From NCBI GenBank assembly GCA_963757185.1, contig CAVWQI010000002.1, positions 1,240,001 to 1,304,000 on the forward strand: 64,000 nt of DNA, written 5' to 3'. The DNA comes from JAQBQB01 sp963757185. Lineage in GTDB: Bacteria > Gemmatimonadota > Gemmatimonadetes > Gemmatimonadales > Gemmatimonadaceae. Positions 27,172 to 36,266 of this stretch are shown here, piece after piece. How positions within the stretch are numbered: the stretch's first letter is position 1; each line of letters opens with the position of its first letter. A model generated the notes under the pieces. That model searched no databases and was not told where the DNA came from. It saw nothing but the letters and a program-made list of their open reading frames with translations. Position numbers and translations under genes: made by a program.

Positions 27172-28326
27172 TCACGCAAAGCGCGTCGCGCTGAACGCCC
27201 CGAGATCGAAGCGTGAGCGTCCGGCCGTGACGAGGTCGGCCTGAATCTCACCGATGGCGCTGGCGAACTTGAAGCCGTGGCCGGAACACGCGCTCGAGAT
27301 GATCACACGCGGGTGCGCCGGGTGAACGTCGACCACGAAGTGTAGATCGGGCGTGTTCGTGAAAAGACAGACCGCGCTCTCGCGCACGGGAGCGCGTGCC
27401 AGATCGGGCAGGAGCGTCGAGAGCGCGTGGCGGAGCGGCGCGACCTCCGCGCCGTCGACGGTCCGCCGAACTGTGTCGGGATCGCCGACAACCTCACCCT
27501 GATGCATCACGGCCGCCTTGATTCCGCGCGGCAGACGAGGAAAACCGTAGCACCACGAGAAGCCGGACTCCGCCTCGTATTGGTAGAGGTAGATCGGGAA
27601 CGCCGCGCGGTCGAACCGCGTGTCCGCGGCATCCGGCTCGAGCCAGAAAAGCAGTTGTCGCTCGACGACGAGCGGCAATCGCGCGTCCGCGGCCAGCTGC
27701 GGCATTCGCGCGCCGGCACAGAGCACGAGATGATCGGCGGCGTACGATCCACCAGTAGTCTCCACGCGAACGTCGTCGGCGCTCGCGCTCCACGACTGGA
27801 CCGGCTCGTCGAAGCGCAGCGTGGCGCCGGCCGCGGCTGCGACGCGCAGGTGCGCCGCGTTGCATCGGTCGGGATCGAGATAGCCCGCGCGTCGGTCGAG
27901 AACCGCGACTTCACCGGGCCGGAGATGAAACGCCGGATACCGCGCGCGAACCTGGTCGGGTGAGAGAACGTCATGCCCGATCCCGAATTCCGCGGCGCTG
28001 CGGAACGTGCCGGTCACGAGCTCTCCGTCGCGCGGACCGATCATCAGACCGCCGATCTCGTGCAGCAACGCCTCACCCGACCGACCTTCGAGCTCGCGCC
28101 AGAGATCGTACGCGCGGCGCAGGATCGGGACGTACATCGGGTGCTCGAAGTACGCTTCGCGAATGATCCTGCTGTCGCCGTGCGACGAGCCGAACGTGTG
28201 CCCCGGCGACCAACGGTCCAAGCCGAGCACTCGGCGGCCGCGAAGCGCGAGGTGGTAGGCGGTCGCGCATCCCATCGCGCCGAGCCCGACGACGATGACG
28301 TCGAAGCGATTGCGTGAGGTGGTCAT
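27172..28326 (-). CDS. solA: N-methyltryptophan oxidase/monomeric sarcosine oxidase family flavoprotein
   Basis: 384 residues, the family's length. FAD-binding N-terminus VIVVGLGAMGCATAYHLALRG, then GSSHGDSRIIREAYFEHP, typical of the monomeric sarcosine/N-methyltryptophan oxidases. The cysteine expected to hold FAD covalently is present near residue 320 (SAVCLFTNTPD), and the C-terminal FAD loop SGHGFKFASAIGE is intact. These enzymes oxidatively demethylate N-methyl amino acids, releasing formaldehyde and H2O2. The precise substrate is open. Convergent with the secreted protein gene (stops adjacent), 28 bp downstream of the MBL hydrolase. Confidence 0.88.
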   Translation of the reverse strand: MTTSRNRFDVIVVGLGAMGCATAYHLALRGRRVLGLDRWSPGHTFGSSHGDSRIIREAYFEHPMYVPILRRAYDLWRELEGRSGEALLHEIGGLMIGPRDGELVTGTFRSAAEFGIGHDVLSPDQVRARYPAFHLRPGEVAVLDRRAGYLDPDRCNAAHLRVAAAAGATLRFDEPVQSWSASADDVRVETTGGSYAADHLVLCAGARMPQLAADARLPLVVERQLLFWLEPDAADTRFDRAAFPIYLYQYEAESGFSWCYGFPRLPRGIKAAVMHQGEVVGDPDTVRRTVDGAEVAPLRHALSTLLPDLARAPVRESAVCLFTNTPDLHFVVDVHPAHPRVIISSACSGHGFKFASAIGEIQADLVTAGRSRFDLGAFSATRFA

Positions 28327-28354
28327 CGAAAACGAGAGACGATCTACACCCAGC

Positions 28355-29269
28355 TCATTTCGGCCAGATCGTGAAATCGGCCATTGCGCGCCTCACGATC
28401 GTCCCGCCCATCTGCTCGAGCGCAGCGTTCAACTCGAGCAAATGCCCGCGCGTGAGCTCGAGCTTGTGCTCGTCGGGCTGGAACTTGGTCCCGATCGGAT
28501 AGTCGAGGAACGGCGTACGCGCTTCCTCGATGTGCGCGCCGAGGACGTGAGCCACTCGAAGGTCTCGCGTGAAATCGACGAGCCGCCGCGCACTCTTCGC
28601 GAACGCCGTCGCGTCGGCGACGTAGAGGCGGCCGGGGTACATCGTGTCGCCGGTCAATAGGATCCCGGTGCGACGGTCATAGATGGCGATCGACGCGCGC
28701 TCGTGCCCGGGAATCGGAACGACGTCGAGTTGGCGTCCGCCGAGGTCGAAGGTCCCTACCGAATCGGGCCACGCCTTCAGTCCAAAGAACTTCTGGACGG
28801 CTTCGGGGCTCGTGCCGACGACCGTAACCCCCGGCATCGTACCGAGCGCCGAGTCGCCCGCGATGTGGTCGCCATGAGCGTGCGAGTGGGCCGCGACGAG
28901 TCGCGGGATCGGTTTGCCGTGCGCGTCGGCCCAGCGCTTGAGCGCCGCGGCGACCGCGTCGGCCACGCGGGCACCGCGCGCTCCGGTGTCGACGAGAAGC
29001 GCCTGGCCGTCGCCGAAGATCAGATAGAGAAACGGCTTCTCGTAGTTAGTACAGCCCGACTGCCGCAGGATATAGAAGTCGGGGTTGTATTCGTGAAGCC
29101 GGAAGTCCGATTGTCTGGCCGCGCACGCGTCCGGGGACTCGGCCCAACTTTCCGGCAGAGTGCCGCGCTCGAGTCCCGCGCCGTCCGGCTGCGGGGCCTG
29201 CGCGGCGACAGCCGACGCGGAGACCGCCAAGACTGTGAACGCGAGTTTATGCAGTCTCACCGGCTTCAC
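28355..29269 (-). CDS. secreted MBL-fold metallo-hydrolase
   Basis: 304 residues with a signal peptide (MKPVRLHKLAFTVLAVSASA, cleavage near AAQA). The metal-binding motif HSHAHGDH is at residues 128-135, followed by IPGHERASIAIYDRR, LLTGDTMYPGRLY and a late histidine (VLGAHIEEA), all consistent with a dinuclear zinc site. It resembles beta-lactamase-like hydrolases of unknown substrate rather than true B-class beta-lactamases. It may share a transcript with the downstream oxidase gene. Confidence 0.88.
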   Translation of the reverse strand: MKPVRLHKLAFTVLAVSASAVAAQAPQPDGAGLERGTLPESWAESPDACAARQSDFRLHEYNPDFYILRQSGCTNYEKPFLYLIFGDGQALLVDTGARGARVADAVAAALKRWADAHGKPIPRLVAAHSHAHGDHIAGDSALGTMPGVTVVGTSPEAVQKFFGLKAWPDSVGTFDLGGRQLDVVPIPGHERASIAIYDRRTGILLTGDTMYPGRLYVADATAFAKSARRLVDFTRDLRVAHVLGAHIEEARTPFLDYPIGTKFQPDEHKLELTRGHLLELNAALEQMGGTIVRRAMADFTIWPK

Positions 29270-29433
29270 CTCTCGGGAAAGAGACCCGGCTCACACGACT
29301 TCATGGCCGGAAACCTAAGGCGAACGGGATCGCCGCAGCACGACGCCCGGGCCTACCTCACCCATTTATCCGATGGTTCGACGCACTCCACCGCCCGTAA
29401 CATGCGATCGTCGCATTCACCTTCAGGAATCGC

Positions 29434-30378
29434 ATGTCGCCAACCAAACAGAAGAACCCAATCGCCGAGCTCTCGGCGAGCCTCGCCGATGCCGTCGAGA
29501 CGGCCGGCAAATCAATCGTCGCCATCCACGCTCGGCGACGCATTCCGTCGAGCGGCGTCGTGTGGCGCGACGGGATCATCGTCAGCGCGAGTCACACAGT
29601 CAGAACCGACGGAGACGTCGCCGTCTCATTGCCAAACGGCGATTCGGCGCGGGCGAACGTCGTTGGCCGCGACGCGGCGACCGATCTCGTCGTGCTGCGA
29701 CTCGACGGCGCGAGTGCGTCGGTCGCCCAGCGCGCCGACACCGACGCCGGCCGGATCGGGTCGCTCGTGCTCGCCGTTGGTCGGCCAGGACGTAAGGTCA
29801 CGGCGAGCTTCGGCATCGTCAGCGCGATCGCCGACGACTGGCGGGGCGCGGCGGGCGGACGCATCGATCGCGTCCTGCGACTCGACCTGTCGATCTACGA
29901 CGGTTTCTCCGGCGGGGCGCTCGTCGATTCCAACGGAGCGGTGATCGGCATCGACAATTCGGGGCTCGCGCGCGGAACACCGACCGCGCTGCCGGCGTCG
30001 ACGGTCGATCGTGTCGTCGACGAGCTGCTCGAGCGCGGACACATTCGCCGGCCGTTCATCGGCGTTGCCGTGCAGCAGGTGTCGCTCAACGCGGCTACCG
30101 TCGCGCGACACAAGCTCTCGCACGACGGAGCGCTCGTCGTCGTCTCAATCGCCGATGGCTCGCCGGCCGAGTCGGCGGGGATTCTGATCGGCGACGTCTT
30201 GCTCTCGGCCGGCGGACAGCCTGTGCGTCGTCCGACTGATTTGCTCGATGCGCTCTCGACGGTCGCCGACGGTGCGTCGCTGGAGCTCGAGCACCTTCGT
30301 GGCAGCGCAATCACAAAGTCAAAGGTGACGCCTATCGATCGTGGCGCGCGCGCGGCGAGCGACGAGGGCGATCGATGA
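29434..30378 (+). CDS. S1C (HtrA-like) trypsin-type protease with PDZ domain, no signal peptide
   Basis: 314 residues, start ATG 29434. Protease domain ~25-200: His54 (SASHTV), Asp84 (TDLVVL), Ser159 (DGFSGGALVD). A PDZ domain follows (GVAVQQVSLNAATV to ELEHLRG). No signal peptide or membrane helix is seen at the N-terminus (MSPTKQKNPIAEL), so a cytoplasmic location is suggested, unusual for the HtrA family. First gene of a three-gene unit; its TGA overlaps the next start (ATGA). Confidence 0.85.
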   Translation: MSPTKQKNPIAELSASLADAVETAGKSIVAIHARRRIPSSGVVWRDGIIVSASHTVRTDGDVAVSLPNGDSARANVVGRDAATDLVVLRLDGASASVAQRADTDAGRIGSLVLAVGRPGRKVTASFGIVSAIADDWRGAAGGRIDRVLRLDLSIYDGFSGGALVDSNGAVIGIDNSGLARGTPTALPASTVDRVVDELLERGHIRRPFIGVAVQQVSLNAATVARHKLSHDGALVVVSIADGSPAESAGILIGDVLLSAGGQPVRRPTDLLDALSTVADGASLELEHLRGSAITKSKVTPIDRGARAASDEGDR

Positions 30379-30992
30379 CTGCCACACCGACAATCCCAAG
30401 CGCGGCATCTCTCTTTCGATCGGCTACGACGTCGCTCGCCGATTCACTCACGAGCGCGGTGGTCCAAGTCCGAAATCAACACACCGGGAGCGGGGGCGCC
30501 GGACTGATCTGGGGCGGATCGGGGCTCGTCGTCACCAACGCTCACTGCGTTCCGCGCGGAGCCGCCGTCGAGGTGGGCAACGTGGGTCGCTGGCGCGACG
30601 CGAGGGTAGTCGGATACCATCCGCCGCATGACCTCGCGCTGCTCGAGACAAGGTGGACCGGTGGACGGATGGACGGATGGACCGGTATTCGCGACGCGGA
30701 GTCGTTACGCGCCGGCGAACTGCTGTTCGCGCTCGGACACCCGCTCGGCGTGCGCGACTCGTTGGCTATGGGCGTGCTGCACGACGTCGCGCGCGATCGT
30801 CGAACGGGAGCGCCGCGGTGGATCGTGGCCGACATCCGACTCGCGCCGGGAAATTCGGGCGGGCCGCTCGTCGACGCCGACGGGCGGCTCGTTGGCATCA
30901 ACAGCATGGTGGTCAACGGACTCGGCGTCGCGGTGCCGGCTGAGTTGGCGCGACAATTCGTCGATCGCGTGCTGGCAAAACGCGCGGCGTAG
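30375..30992 (+). CDS. S1C trypsin-type protease, with octamer-repeat insertion
   Basis: 205 residues, ATG overlapping the previous stop (ATGA). Catalytic triad His57 (VVTNAHC), Asp86 (PHDLALL) and Ser161 (APGNSGGPLVD); no PDZ domain and no signal peptide. Between Asp86 and the conserved SLRAGELLFALGHPLG, four degenerate 8-bp repeats (30652-30683) encode RWTGGRMDGWTG in place of the usual short linker. The frame stays open across them; loss or gain of one unit would break it. Probably made together with the preceding PDZ protease. Confidence 0.82.
   Translation: MTATPTIPSAASLFRSATTSLADSLTSAVVQVRNQHTGSGGAGLIWGGSGLVVTNAHCVPRGAAVEVGNVGRWRDARVVGYHPPHDLALLETRWTGGRMDGWTGIRDAESLRAGELLFALGHPLGVRDSLAMGVLHDVARDRRTGAPRWIVADIRLAPGNSGGPLVDADGRLVGINSMVVNGLGVAVPAELARQFVDRVLAKRAA
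30652..30683 (+). repeat. 4 x 8-bp tandem repeat inside protease gene
   Basis: Units GGTGGACC, GGTGGACG, GATGGACG and GATGGACC, in the sense orientation of the gene. This is the same octamer, in the same coding orientation and frame (RWTGG), as the perfect array at 54987-55018. Confidence 0.8.
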
Positions 30993-31004
30993 CCACGTGC
31001 CGGC

Positions 31005-31412
31005 GTGACGCGCATCGCGATCGTTGCCGCTTCGGAGGAGTTGCGCACGCGGCTCGCGGCTGCGCTGGCGGCTGATCCGACGTTCGAAGTCGTCGCGGTC
31101 GGCGCCGCGTCGAGCGAAGTCGCGGCGTCGGCCGACGTTGTGCTCGTGGCGCGCGACGCGGAAGATTCGTCGCCGAGCGCACACGACGACGCCGGCGGGG
31201 CGGGGCAGAGCGGAGCGTCGCTCACGAATCGCGAGCGTGAGATCTTGGCCCTACTCGCGGACGGGCTGGGCAACAAGCAGATCGCTGCGCGGCTCGGCAT
31301 TTCGACCAACACGGTGAAGACGCATCTCGAGCTGCTGTTCGAGAAGATCGGTGTGTCGTCGCGTGCCGAGGCCGTGGCGACCGGAGTGCGTCGAGGGCTG
31401 TTGCTCCTCTAG
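31005..31412 (+). CDS. LuxR-type response regulator with short atypical N-domain
   Basis: 135 residues, GTG start 13 nt after the protease stop. The C-terminal half is a clear GerE/LuxR helix-turn-helix: LTNREREILALLADGLGN, KQIAARLGISTNTVKTHLEL and FEKIGVSSRAEAVA. The N-terminal ~70 residues resemble the first strands of a receiver (TRIAIVAASEELRTRL) but are far too short for a receiver domain, and a conserved phosphorylation Asp pocket is not apparent. Third gene of the twin-protease unit, so it may regulate that operon or be controlled by proteolysis; this is inference. Confidence 0.82.
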   Translation: MTRIAIVAASEELRTRLAAALAADPTFEVVAVGAASSEVAASADVVLVARDAEDSSPSAHDDAGGAGQSGASLTNREREILALLADGLGNKQIAARLGISTNTVKTHLELLFEKIGVSSRAEAVATGVRRGLLLL

Positions 31413-31449
31413 GTCGTCACGGCCTCGCCGTTCGCGCCAATGGTCGGGC

Positions 31450-32370
31450 TTACGGCGCGAGCACCGCCAACGTCAGCTTCCCGCCTCCTGAGTAGAACAC
31501 ATACACCTTGTGCGTCTTCTCGTCCACGGCACATGTGCGCGCTCCGCCGCCCGTCGAAGCCTTCTGTACGACCGGGAATGAGCTCGGTGAATCCTCGTGA
31601 ACGACCGTCATCGAGCTGTCGGCGCGGTTGGGATTGAACGCGAGCTTGGTCCCTGGATCGTAGCAGTTCTGATCGGCTCGGCTCGGCACCCGAACGCGGG
31701 AGACGACGCTGCCGTCGTCGGCGTTGACGACGACCATCTCGGTGTCGCACGCCATGAAAAGGCGGCGGCTCGGCAAGTCCATCGAAAGTCCCTGCGCTCT
31801 GCCACACTTGGGGACAGTGTACGTCGCCTCGATCTTGAGCGTCTTGGTGTCGACGCGTTCGATCGCACCTTTGTCCTCGATGTTGGCGAACAGTTTGCCC
31901 TTGCCGTCAGCAACGCCGGACTCGAGGCCGTCGCCAATCGTGCTCTTGGTGATCAGCTGCCCCGTCGTCATGTCGACGACCCACGCGTCTTTGTCGACCC
32001 AGATGAACGCCCGCTTCGTGACCGGGTCGTAGCGGCTCCCGTCGCCTTTCGCATCGACGTGTCCGGTGACGCCGAGCGTGTGGAGGTCGAACACGGTTCC
32101 GTTGCGAACGATTCCTCGATTCTGGTCGGCGGCGATCGCGTACCCGCCGCCGCCACCTTCGACCGTTCCGATCACCGTATCACGGTCGACGTCGATCACT
32201 TTGTCGCCGAGTCCGTACAGTCGTCGGCCGATGGGATCGACGATGAGGTAATCGGCGCGAATGTTACCGAGGTCGAGCCGCTTGATGACGTGATAGTTCG
32301 GCGCCTGGGCCGAAAGAGTCGCCGCGATGAGCGTAGCGAACGCGATCGCGGTTGCACGCGTGCTGGACAT
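31450..32370 (-). CDS. secreted YVTN-type beta-propeller protein
   Basis: 306 residues. Start 32370 has a GGAG ribosome site 8 nt upstream and begins a signal peptide (MSSTRATAIAFATLIAATLS, cleavage near AQAPN). Repeated blade motifs are visible: IVDPIGRRLYGLGDKVIDVD, TKRAFIWVDKDAWVVDMT, PSRRLFMACDTEMVVVNADD and EKTHKVYVFYSGG. Such propellers are extracytoplasmic and usually mediate binding; no enzymatic residues can be pointed out. Convergent with the LuxR-type gene. Confidence 0.82.
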   Translation of the reverse strand: MSSTRATAIAFATLIAATLSAQAPNYHVIKRLDLGNIRADYLIVDPIGRRLYGLGDKVIDVDRDTVIGTVEGGGGGYAIAADQNRGIVRNGTVFDLHTLGVTGHVDAKGDGSRYDPVTKRAFIWVDKDAWVVDMTTGQLITKSTIGDGLESGVADGKGKLFANIEDKGAIERVDTKTLKIEATYTVPKCGRAQGLSMDLPSRRLFMACDTEMVVVNADDGSVVSRVRVPSRADQNCYDPGTKLAFNPNRADSSMTVVHEDSPSSFPVVQKASTGGGARTCAVDEKTHKVYVFYSGGGKLTLAVLAP

Positions 32371-32482
32371 GGGGCACTCCAAGAAAGGTTCTGTGGATAG
32401 GCTAGGCGGATGAAGCTGTCAGGGTGATGACATCATGTCACGTCGTTGCTTCGGTTTCAGTTCAGCTCGCCGCGCGACAAAC

Positions 32483-35400
32483 TCAGAATGGCGCCTTTGG
32501 TATCCGCCCACTCGTCCACGGTACCCCAGCCCGCTCAGCGGCATCCTCCACGCCTTTGAGATCGACGTCGACGAGTTGAGTCACCCGCGCCAACACAGCG
32601 CCAAACTCCTTGCGCACGATCTCGATCTGCGCCGTCTGCGACGGATTCAGCGCCGACAACGAGCCTACCCACGAATTCCCGATTGCCGTCTGAAGGCGCC
32701 CGTCAAGCGACGGCGTCGTCGCTTCCTGCCGCCGCGCGAGCGTCGGATCTCCCGTGAGCGCTTCACGAGCATCGATGAGCCGCTGCTCGACCACTCGCAC
32801 TCTGCGCGCGAGCGAAGTGTCCGCCGACGGCGTCTCGTCGATCGCCCGCTTCAGGAAGCTGACACGCCGCAGCGTCTCGTTGACGAGCGCCGATGTCCCG
32901 AGCACCGACCGCTCGAGCTCCGCGATCTTCCGCTGCTCCGCGATCGTCGCCATCACGCGACCGGGCACGCTGTCGACGTCGACCACTTGAAATCGCTGCG
33001 GAGTGCCGAGCGCCGAGAACACGCCGTCGACGCGCTTCGCGAGTGCAACCTGGTACGTGCCAGGAGGCACGAAGGGCGCGAGCGGCGGCGACGTGAACGG
33101 AAAGTCGGGGTCCGGCTTGTACGGCGGTCCGTTCACGGGATCGGTCGGCTGAAGCCGGAGATCCCACGCGACTCGATTGATCCCCGCGCTCGCCGGCGCG
33201 GTGAAGCGACGCACGACCTGCCCACTCCCGTCGCTCACCGTTACGATCACCGCGGGATCCTCGGCGCGGTCCTCGGTTTTGAGCGAATCCCACGGCGGAT
33301 AGAAAACGTCCGCGTTCTTCTTCGCTGCCGCCGACTCGGCTTTTTGGCGCTTGTCTTTGCGTGACTCGAGCGCGTCTTTGAGGTAGTACGTGAAGATCGC
33401 GCCGTACGGCGGGTTGCTCGCCGTGTAGTGGCCCGCGCCCTGGAACGACTTGCCGGGAAGTCCGAGCGGACTCGATTCGACGTAGAGCGGAGCCGCTCGC
33501 ACCGGAAAGAGAACCTCAGGACCACCGCACGGATCGGCGCTGCACGACGCGTTCGCCGATCGACCGCTGGACGGGCTTCCAGCCTGCACGATCGTCTGCT
33601 CGTTGAGCACGCGCAGCGGCGAGTAGTCGTCGAGCACGTAGAAACCGCGCCCGAACGTCGCCAGCACGAGGTCGTTCTCCCGCCGCTGGATCGTGATGTC
33701 GCGCACCTGGATGGTCGGCAACCCGCCCCTGAGCTGCGTCCACTTCTTCCCGGCGTCGTTCGTGAAGAAAAGGCCGAACTCCGTGCCGACGAACAACAGA
33801 TTGCGATCGACGTGATCCTCGGCCAATGACCACACGTCGCCGCGCGCGGGGAGATCGCTCGAGATGTTCGTCCACGTGCGGCCCAGGTCAGTGGTCTTCA
33901 CGACGTACGGCTTGAAGTCGCCTGACCAATGGTTGTTGAGCGTCACGTACAGGGTGTTTGCGTCGTGATTCGACGGCACGACGCGCGACACGAACGTCGT
34001 ATCGGGGACGCCGGGAAAGTGATCGATCGCCCGCCAATGCGCGCCGCCGTCTTCGCTGATCTGCACTCGCCCGTCGTCCGTGCCGACGAACAACAAGCCT
34101 TCCTTGATCGGCGACTCGGCGATCGTGAAGATCGTTCCAAACAAGGTGGTCGAGACGTTCTTCGCCACGGCGTCGACCCCCCATACGCGATCCATCAGCT
34201 TGAGTTTGTTGCGGTCGATCTGACGCGAGAGATCCGGGCTCACCGCGCGCCAGCTGTCGCCGCGGTCGTCGCTTCGAAAGAGGCGGTTCGCGGCGAAGTA
34301 GATGCGGTTGTGGTTGTGCGGGCTCACGAACAGCGGTGAGTCCCAGTTCCAGCGGAGCGCTTCGCCGAGTGAGTCGAACGGTTGGATGCCGGTGACTTCA
34401 CCTGTGCGGAGGTTGAATCGGCTCAACACGCCGAACTGCGACTCGGCGTAGACCGTGTTGGGGTCGACGGGATCGACGACGCTGCCGAAGCCGTCGCCGC
34501 CGGAGGTGATGAACCAGTCGGCGTTGCTGATGCCGTTGTTGGTACGCGTGCGGCTTGGCCCGCCCACCGAGAAGTTGTCCTGCGCGCCGCCGTACACTCT
34601 ATAGAAGGGGCGCGAGTTGTCCGTAGCGACGCGATAGTACTGAGTGACGGGGAGATTCGCCGTGAAGCGCCAGGTCGCGCCGCGATCGAAAGTCTCGTAG
34701 ACGCCGCCGTCGCAGCCGACGATCAAGTGGTCGGTATTGTCGGGGTCGATCACGACCACGTGATTGTCGACGTGTTTCCATTGTTCGCCGACGCGGTGAA
34801 AGGTCTTGCCCCCGTCGTCGGTGACCTGGAGGTTGACGTCGGCGGCGTAGACGCGATCCACGTTCTTCGGGTCGGCGAAGATGCGGTTGTAGTAGTTCCC
34901 GCCCATCTGCGTGCCGCCCATCTTCTCCCAGCTTGCGCCGCCATCCCTCGAACGGAAGAATCCCCCTTTGTCGTTCGCCGCCTCGGCCATCGCGTAGACG
35001 ACACTCGGATTGGCGAGTGACCAAGAGAGCCCGATGCGCCCCAGATCGTCGGATGGGAATCCCGACTGCGATTTCGTCCACGTCTTTCCGGCGTCGGTCG
35101 AGCGGTAGACCGCGGACCCTGGGCCGCCGGCGATGTAGCCGAAGGTTCGTCGCTCGCGTTGCCACGTCGTGGCGAGGAGCACGTCGGGATTGCGGGGATC
35201 GAGCAGCACGTCGTTCGCGCCGGTCCACTCGTCGACGCTCAGAACTTTCGTCCACGTCTTGCCACCGTCGGTCGTCTTGTAGACACCGCGGTCGCCGCCC
35301 TTGCGCCAGAGCGGACCCTCCGCGGCGACGTACACGACGTCGGAGTTGCGCGGATCGATGACGATTCGGCCTATGTGCTCGGATTCCTTGAGCCCCGTGT

Positions 35401-35797
35401 TCGTCCAACTCTTGCCGCCGTCGATCGACTTGTAGACGCCGTCGCCGTACGCGACGACGCGCTGCGCGTTGTACTCGCCGGTGCCGACCCAGATGACATT
35501 CGGGTTCTGGCGGTCGATCGTCACGACGCCGATCGAGAACGACCCCTCACCGTCGAAGATCGGGCTGAACGAGATGCCGTTGTTGGTGGTCTTCCAGACG
35601 CCGCCGGCGGCGGTGCCGACATACCAGGTGGATTTGTCGGTCGGATGGACCGCGATGTCGGCGATTCGCCCGCTGGTCAGGGCGGGGCCGATCGACCTCA
35701 GCTTGAGGCCGGAGACGACGGATGAGAGCTTGACCGAGTCGGTCGGCGTCTGCGCCGAGACGGCGGTGGCGAGGACGAGGAGGGCGAGTGAGCGCAT
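32483..35797 (-). CDS. VPS10/sortilin-like BNR-repeat exoprotein
   Basis: 1104 residues. ATG 35797 opens a short signal peptide (MRSLALLVLATAVSAQT); the frame further upstream is not supported. Many BNR/sortilin blades follow: DGGKSWTNTGLKESEHIGRI, GDRGVYKTTDGGKTW, GDSWRAVSPDL, RTWTNISSDLPARG and GRGFYVLDDYSPLRV. The last ~300 residues contain a beta-sandwich of the PPGTYQVAL type and helical segments. Annotated widely as glycosyl hydrolase, but no catalytic residues are established for this group. A paralogue of the same organisation lies at 40397-43888. Confidence 0.88.
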   Translation of the reverse strand: MRSLALLVLATAVSAQTPTDSVKLSSVVSGLKLRSIGPALTSGRIADIAVHPTDKSTWYVGTAAGGVWKTTNNGISFSPIFDGEGSFSIGVVTIDRQNPNVIWVGTGEYNAQRVVAYGDGVYKSIDGGKSWTNTGLKESEHIGRIVIDPRNSDVVYVAAEGPLWRKGGDRGVYKTTDGGKTWTKVLSVDEWTGANDVLLDPRNPDVLLATTWQRERRTFGYIAGGPGSAVYRSTDAGKTWTKSQSGFPSDDLGRIGLSWSLANPSVVYAMAEAANDKGGFFRSRDGGASWEKMGGTQMGGNYYNRIFADPKNVDRVYAADVNLQVTDDGGKTFHRVGEQWKHVDNHVVVIDPDNTDHLIVGCDGGVYETFDRGATWRFTANLPVTQYYRVATDNSRPFYRVYGGAQDNFSVGGPSRTRTNNGISNADWFITSGGDGFGSVVDPVDPNTVYAESQFGVLSRFNLRTGEVTGIQPFDSLGEALRWNWDSPLFVSPHNHNRIYFAANRLFRSDDRGDSWRAVSPDLSRQIDRNKLKLMDRVWGVDAVAKNVSTTLFGTIFTIAESPIKEGLLFVGTDDGRVQISEDGGAHWRAIDHFPGVPDTTFVSRVVPSNHDANTLYVTLNNHWSGDFKPYVVKTTDLGRTWTNISSDLPARGDVWSLAEDHVDRNLLFVGTEFGLFFTNDAGKKWTQLRGGLPTIQVRDITIQRRENDLVLATFGRGFYVLDDYSPLRVLNEQTIVQAGSPSSGRSANASCSADPCGGPEVLFPVRAAPLYVESSPLGLPGKSFQGAGHYTASNPPYGAIFTYYLKDALESRKDKRQKAESAAAKKNADVFYPPWDSLKTEDRAEDPAVIVTVSDGSGQVVRRFTAPASAGINRVAWDLRLQPTDPVNGPPYKPDPDFPFTSPPLAPFVPPGTYQVALAKRVDGVFSALGTPQRFQVVDVDSVPGRVMATIAEQRKIAELERSVLGTSALVNETLRRVSFLKRAIDETPSADTSLARRVRVVEQRLIDAREALTGDPTLARRQEATTPSLDGRLQTAIGNSWVGSLSALNPSQTAQIEIVRKEFGAVLARVTQLVDVDLKGVEDAAERAGVPWTSGRIPKAPF

Positions 35798-35957
35798 GCC
35801 CAAAGCTACCGTCCGCCCGGGATAGATCGAGAGGTTTGCACCGATGACATTCTTGATGCCGATACTTATGATACAGCTACGAGGGTCGGCCGATTTTCGT
35901 CCCCCCCCCAAGAGCCGACCCCTCGTCTCCCTCCGGTTCACCCCTCTCTCCCCTGCG

Positions 35958-36248
35958 ATGAACGGCCATCGCTCGCTCGATCCCGCTCGGATTCGTTCGA
36001 TGCGCGTTCGCTTCGCGCGTCTCATCGATCGCTACGAGACCAGTGTCGTCTTCCTAGTCGTGGCTTGGACGGTGGCGTTCCTCGTGCGGTCGCGATTGGC
36101 GCAGACCGAGCGATTGAGCGACGTCGCGAACGAGGCGCTGTTGTCGCTCCTGTTCGTCGTGCCGATCATGCTGATCGCATGGGGGGCGCTCGTGGTCGCG
36201 GATCGGCGCTTCAAGCTCGGGCTGTTAGGGCCGGGCGATCGGCGCTGA
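35958..36248 (+). CDS. small membrane protein of unknown function
   Basis: 96 residues if started at ATG 35958 (ATG 36000 is equally possible). Two hydrophobic helices, SVVFLVVAWTVAFLV and LSLLFVVPIMLIAWGALVV, separated by a charged loop, ending in a basic tail. No family was recognised. It is divergent from the VPS10 gene and convergent with the NlpC/P60 gene. Support is moderate: codon use looks coding and the membrane pattern is coherent. Confidence 0.5.
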   Translation: MNGHRSLDPARIRSMRVRFARLIDRYETSVVFLVVAWTVAFLVRSRLAQTERLSDVANEALLSLLFVVPIMLIAWGALVVADRRFKLGLLGPGDRR

Positions 36249-36266
36249 ATCGGCCGCAAGCCGTAG

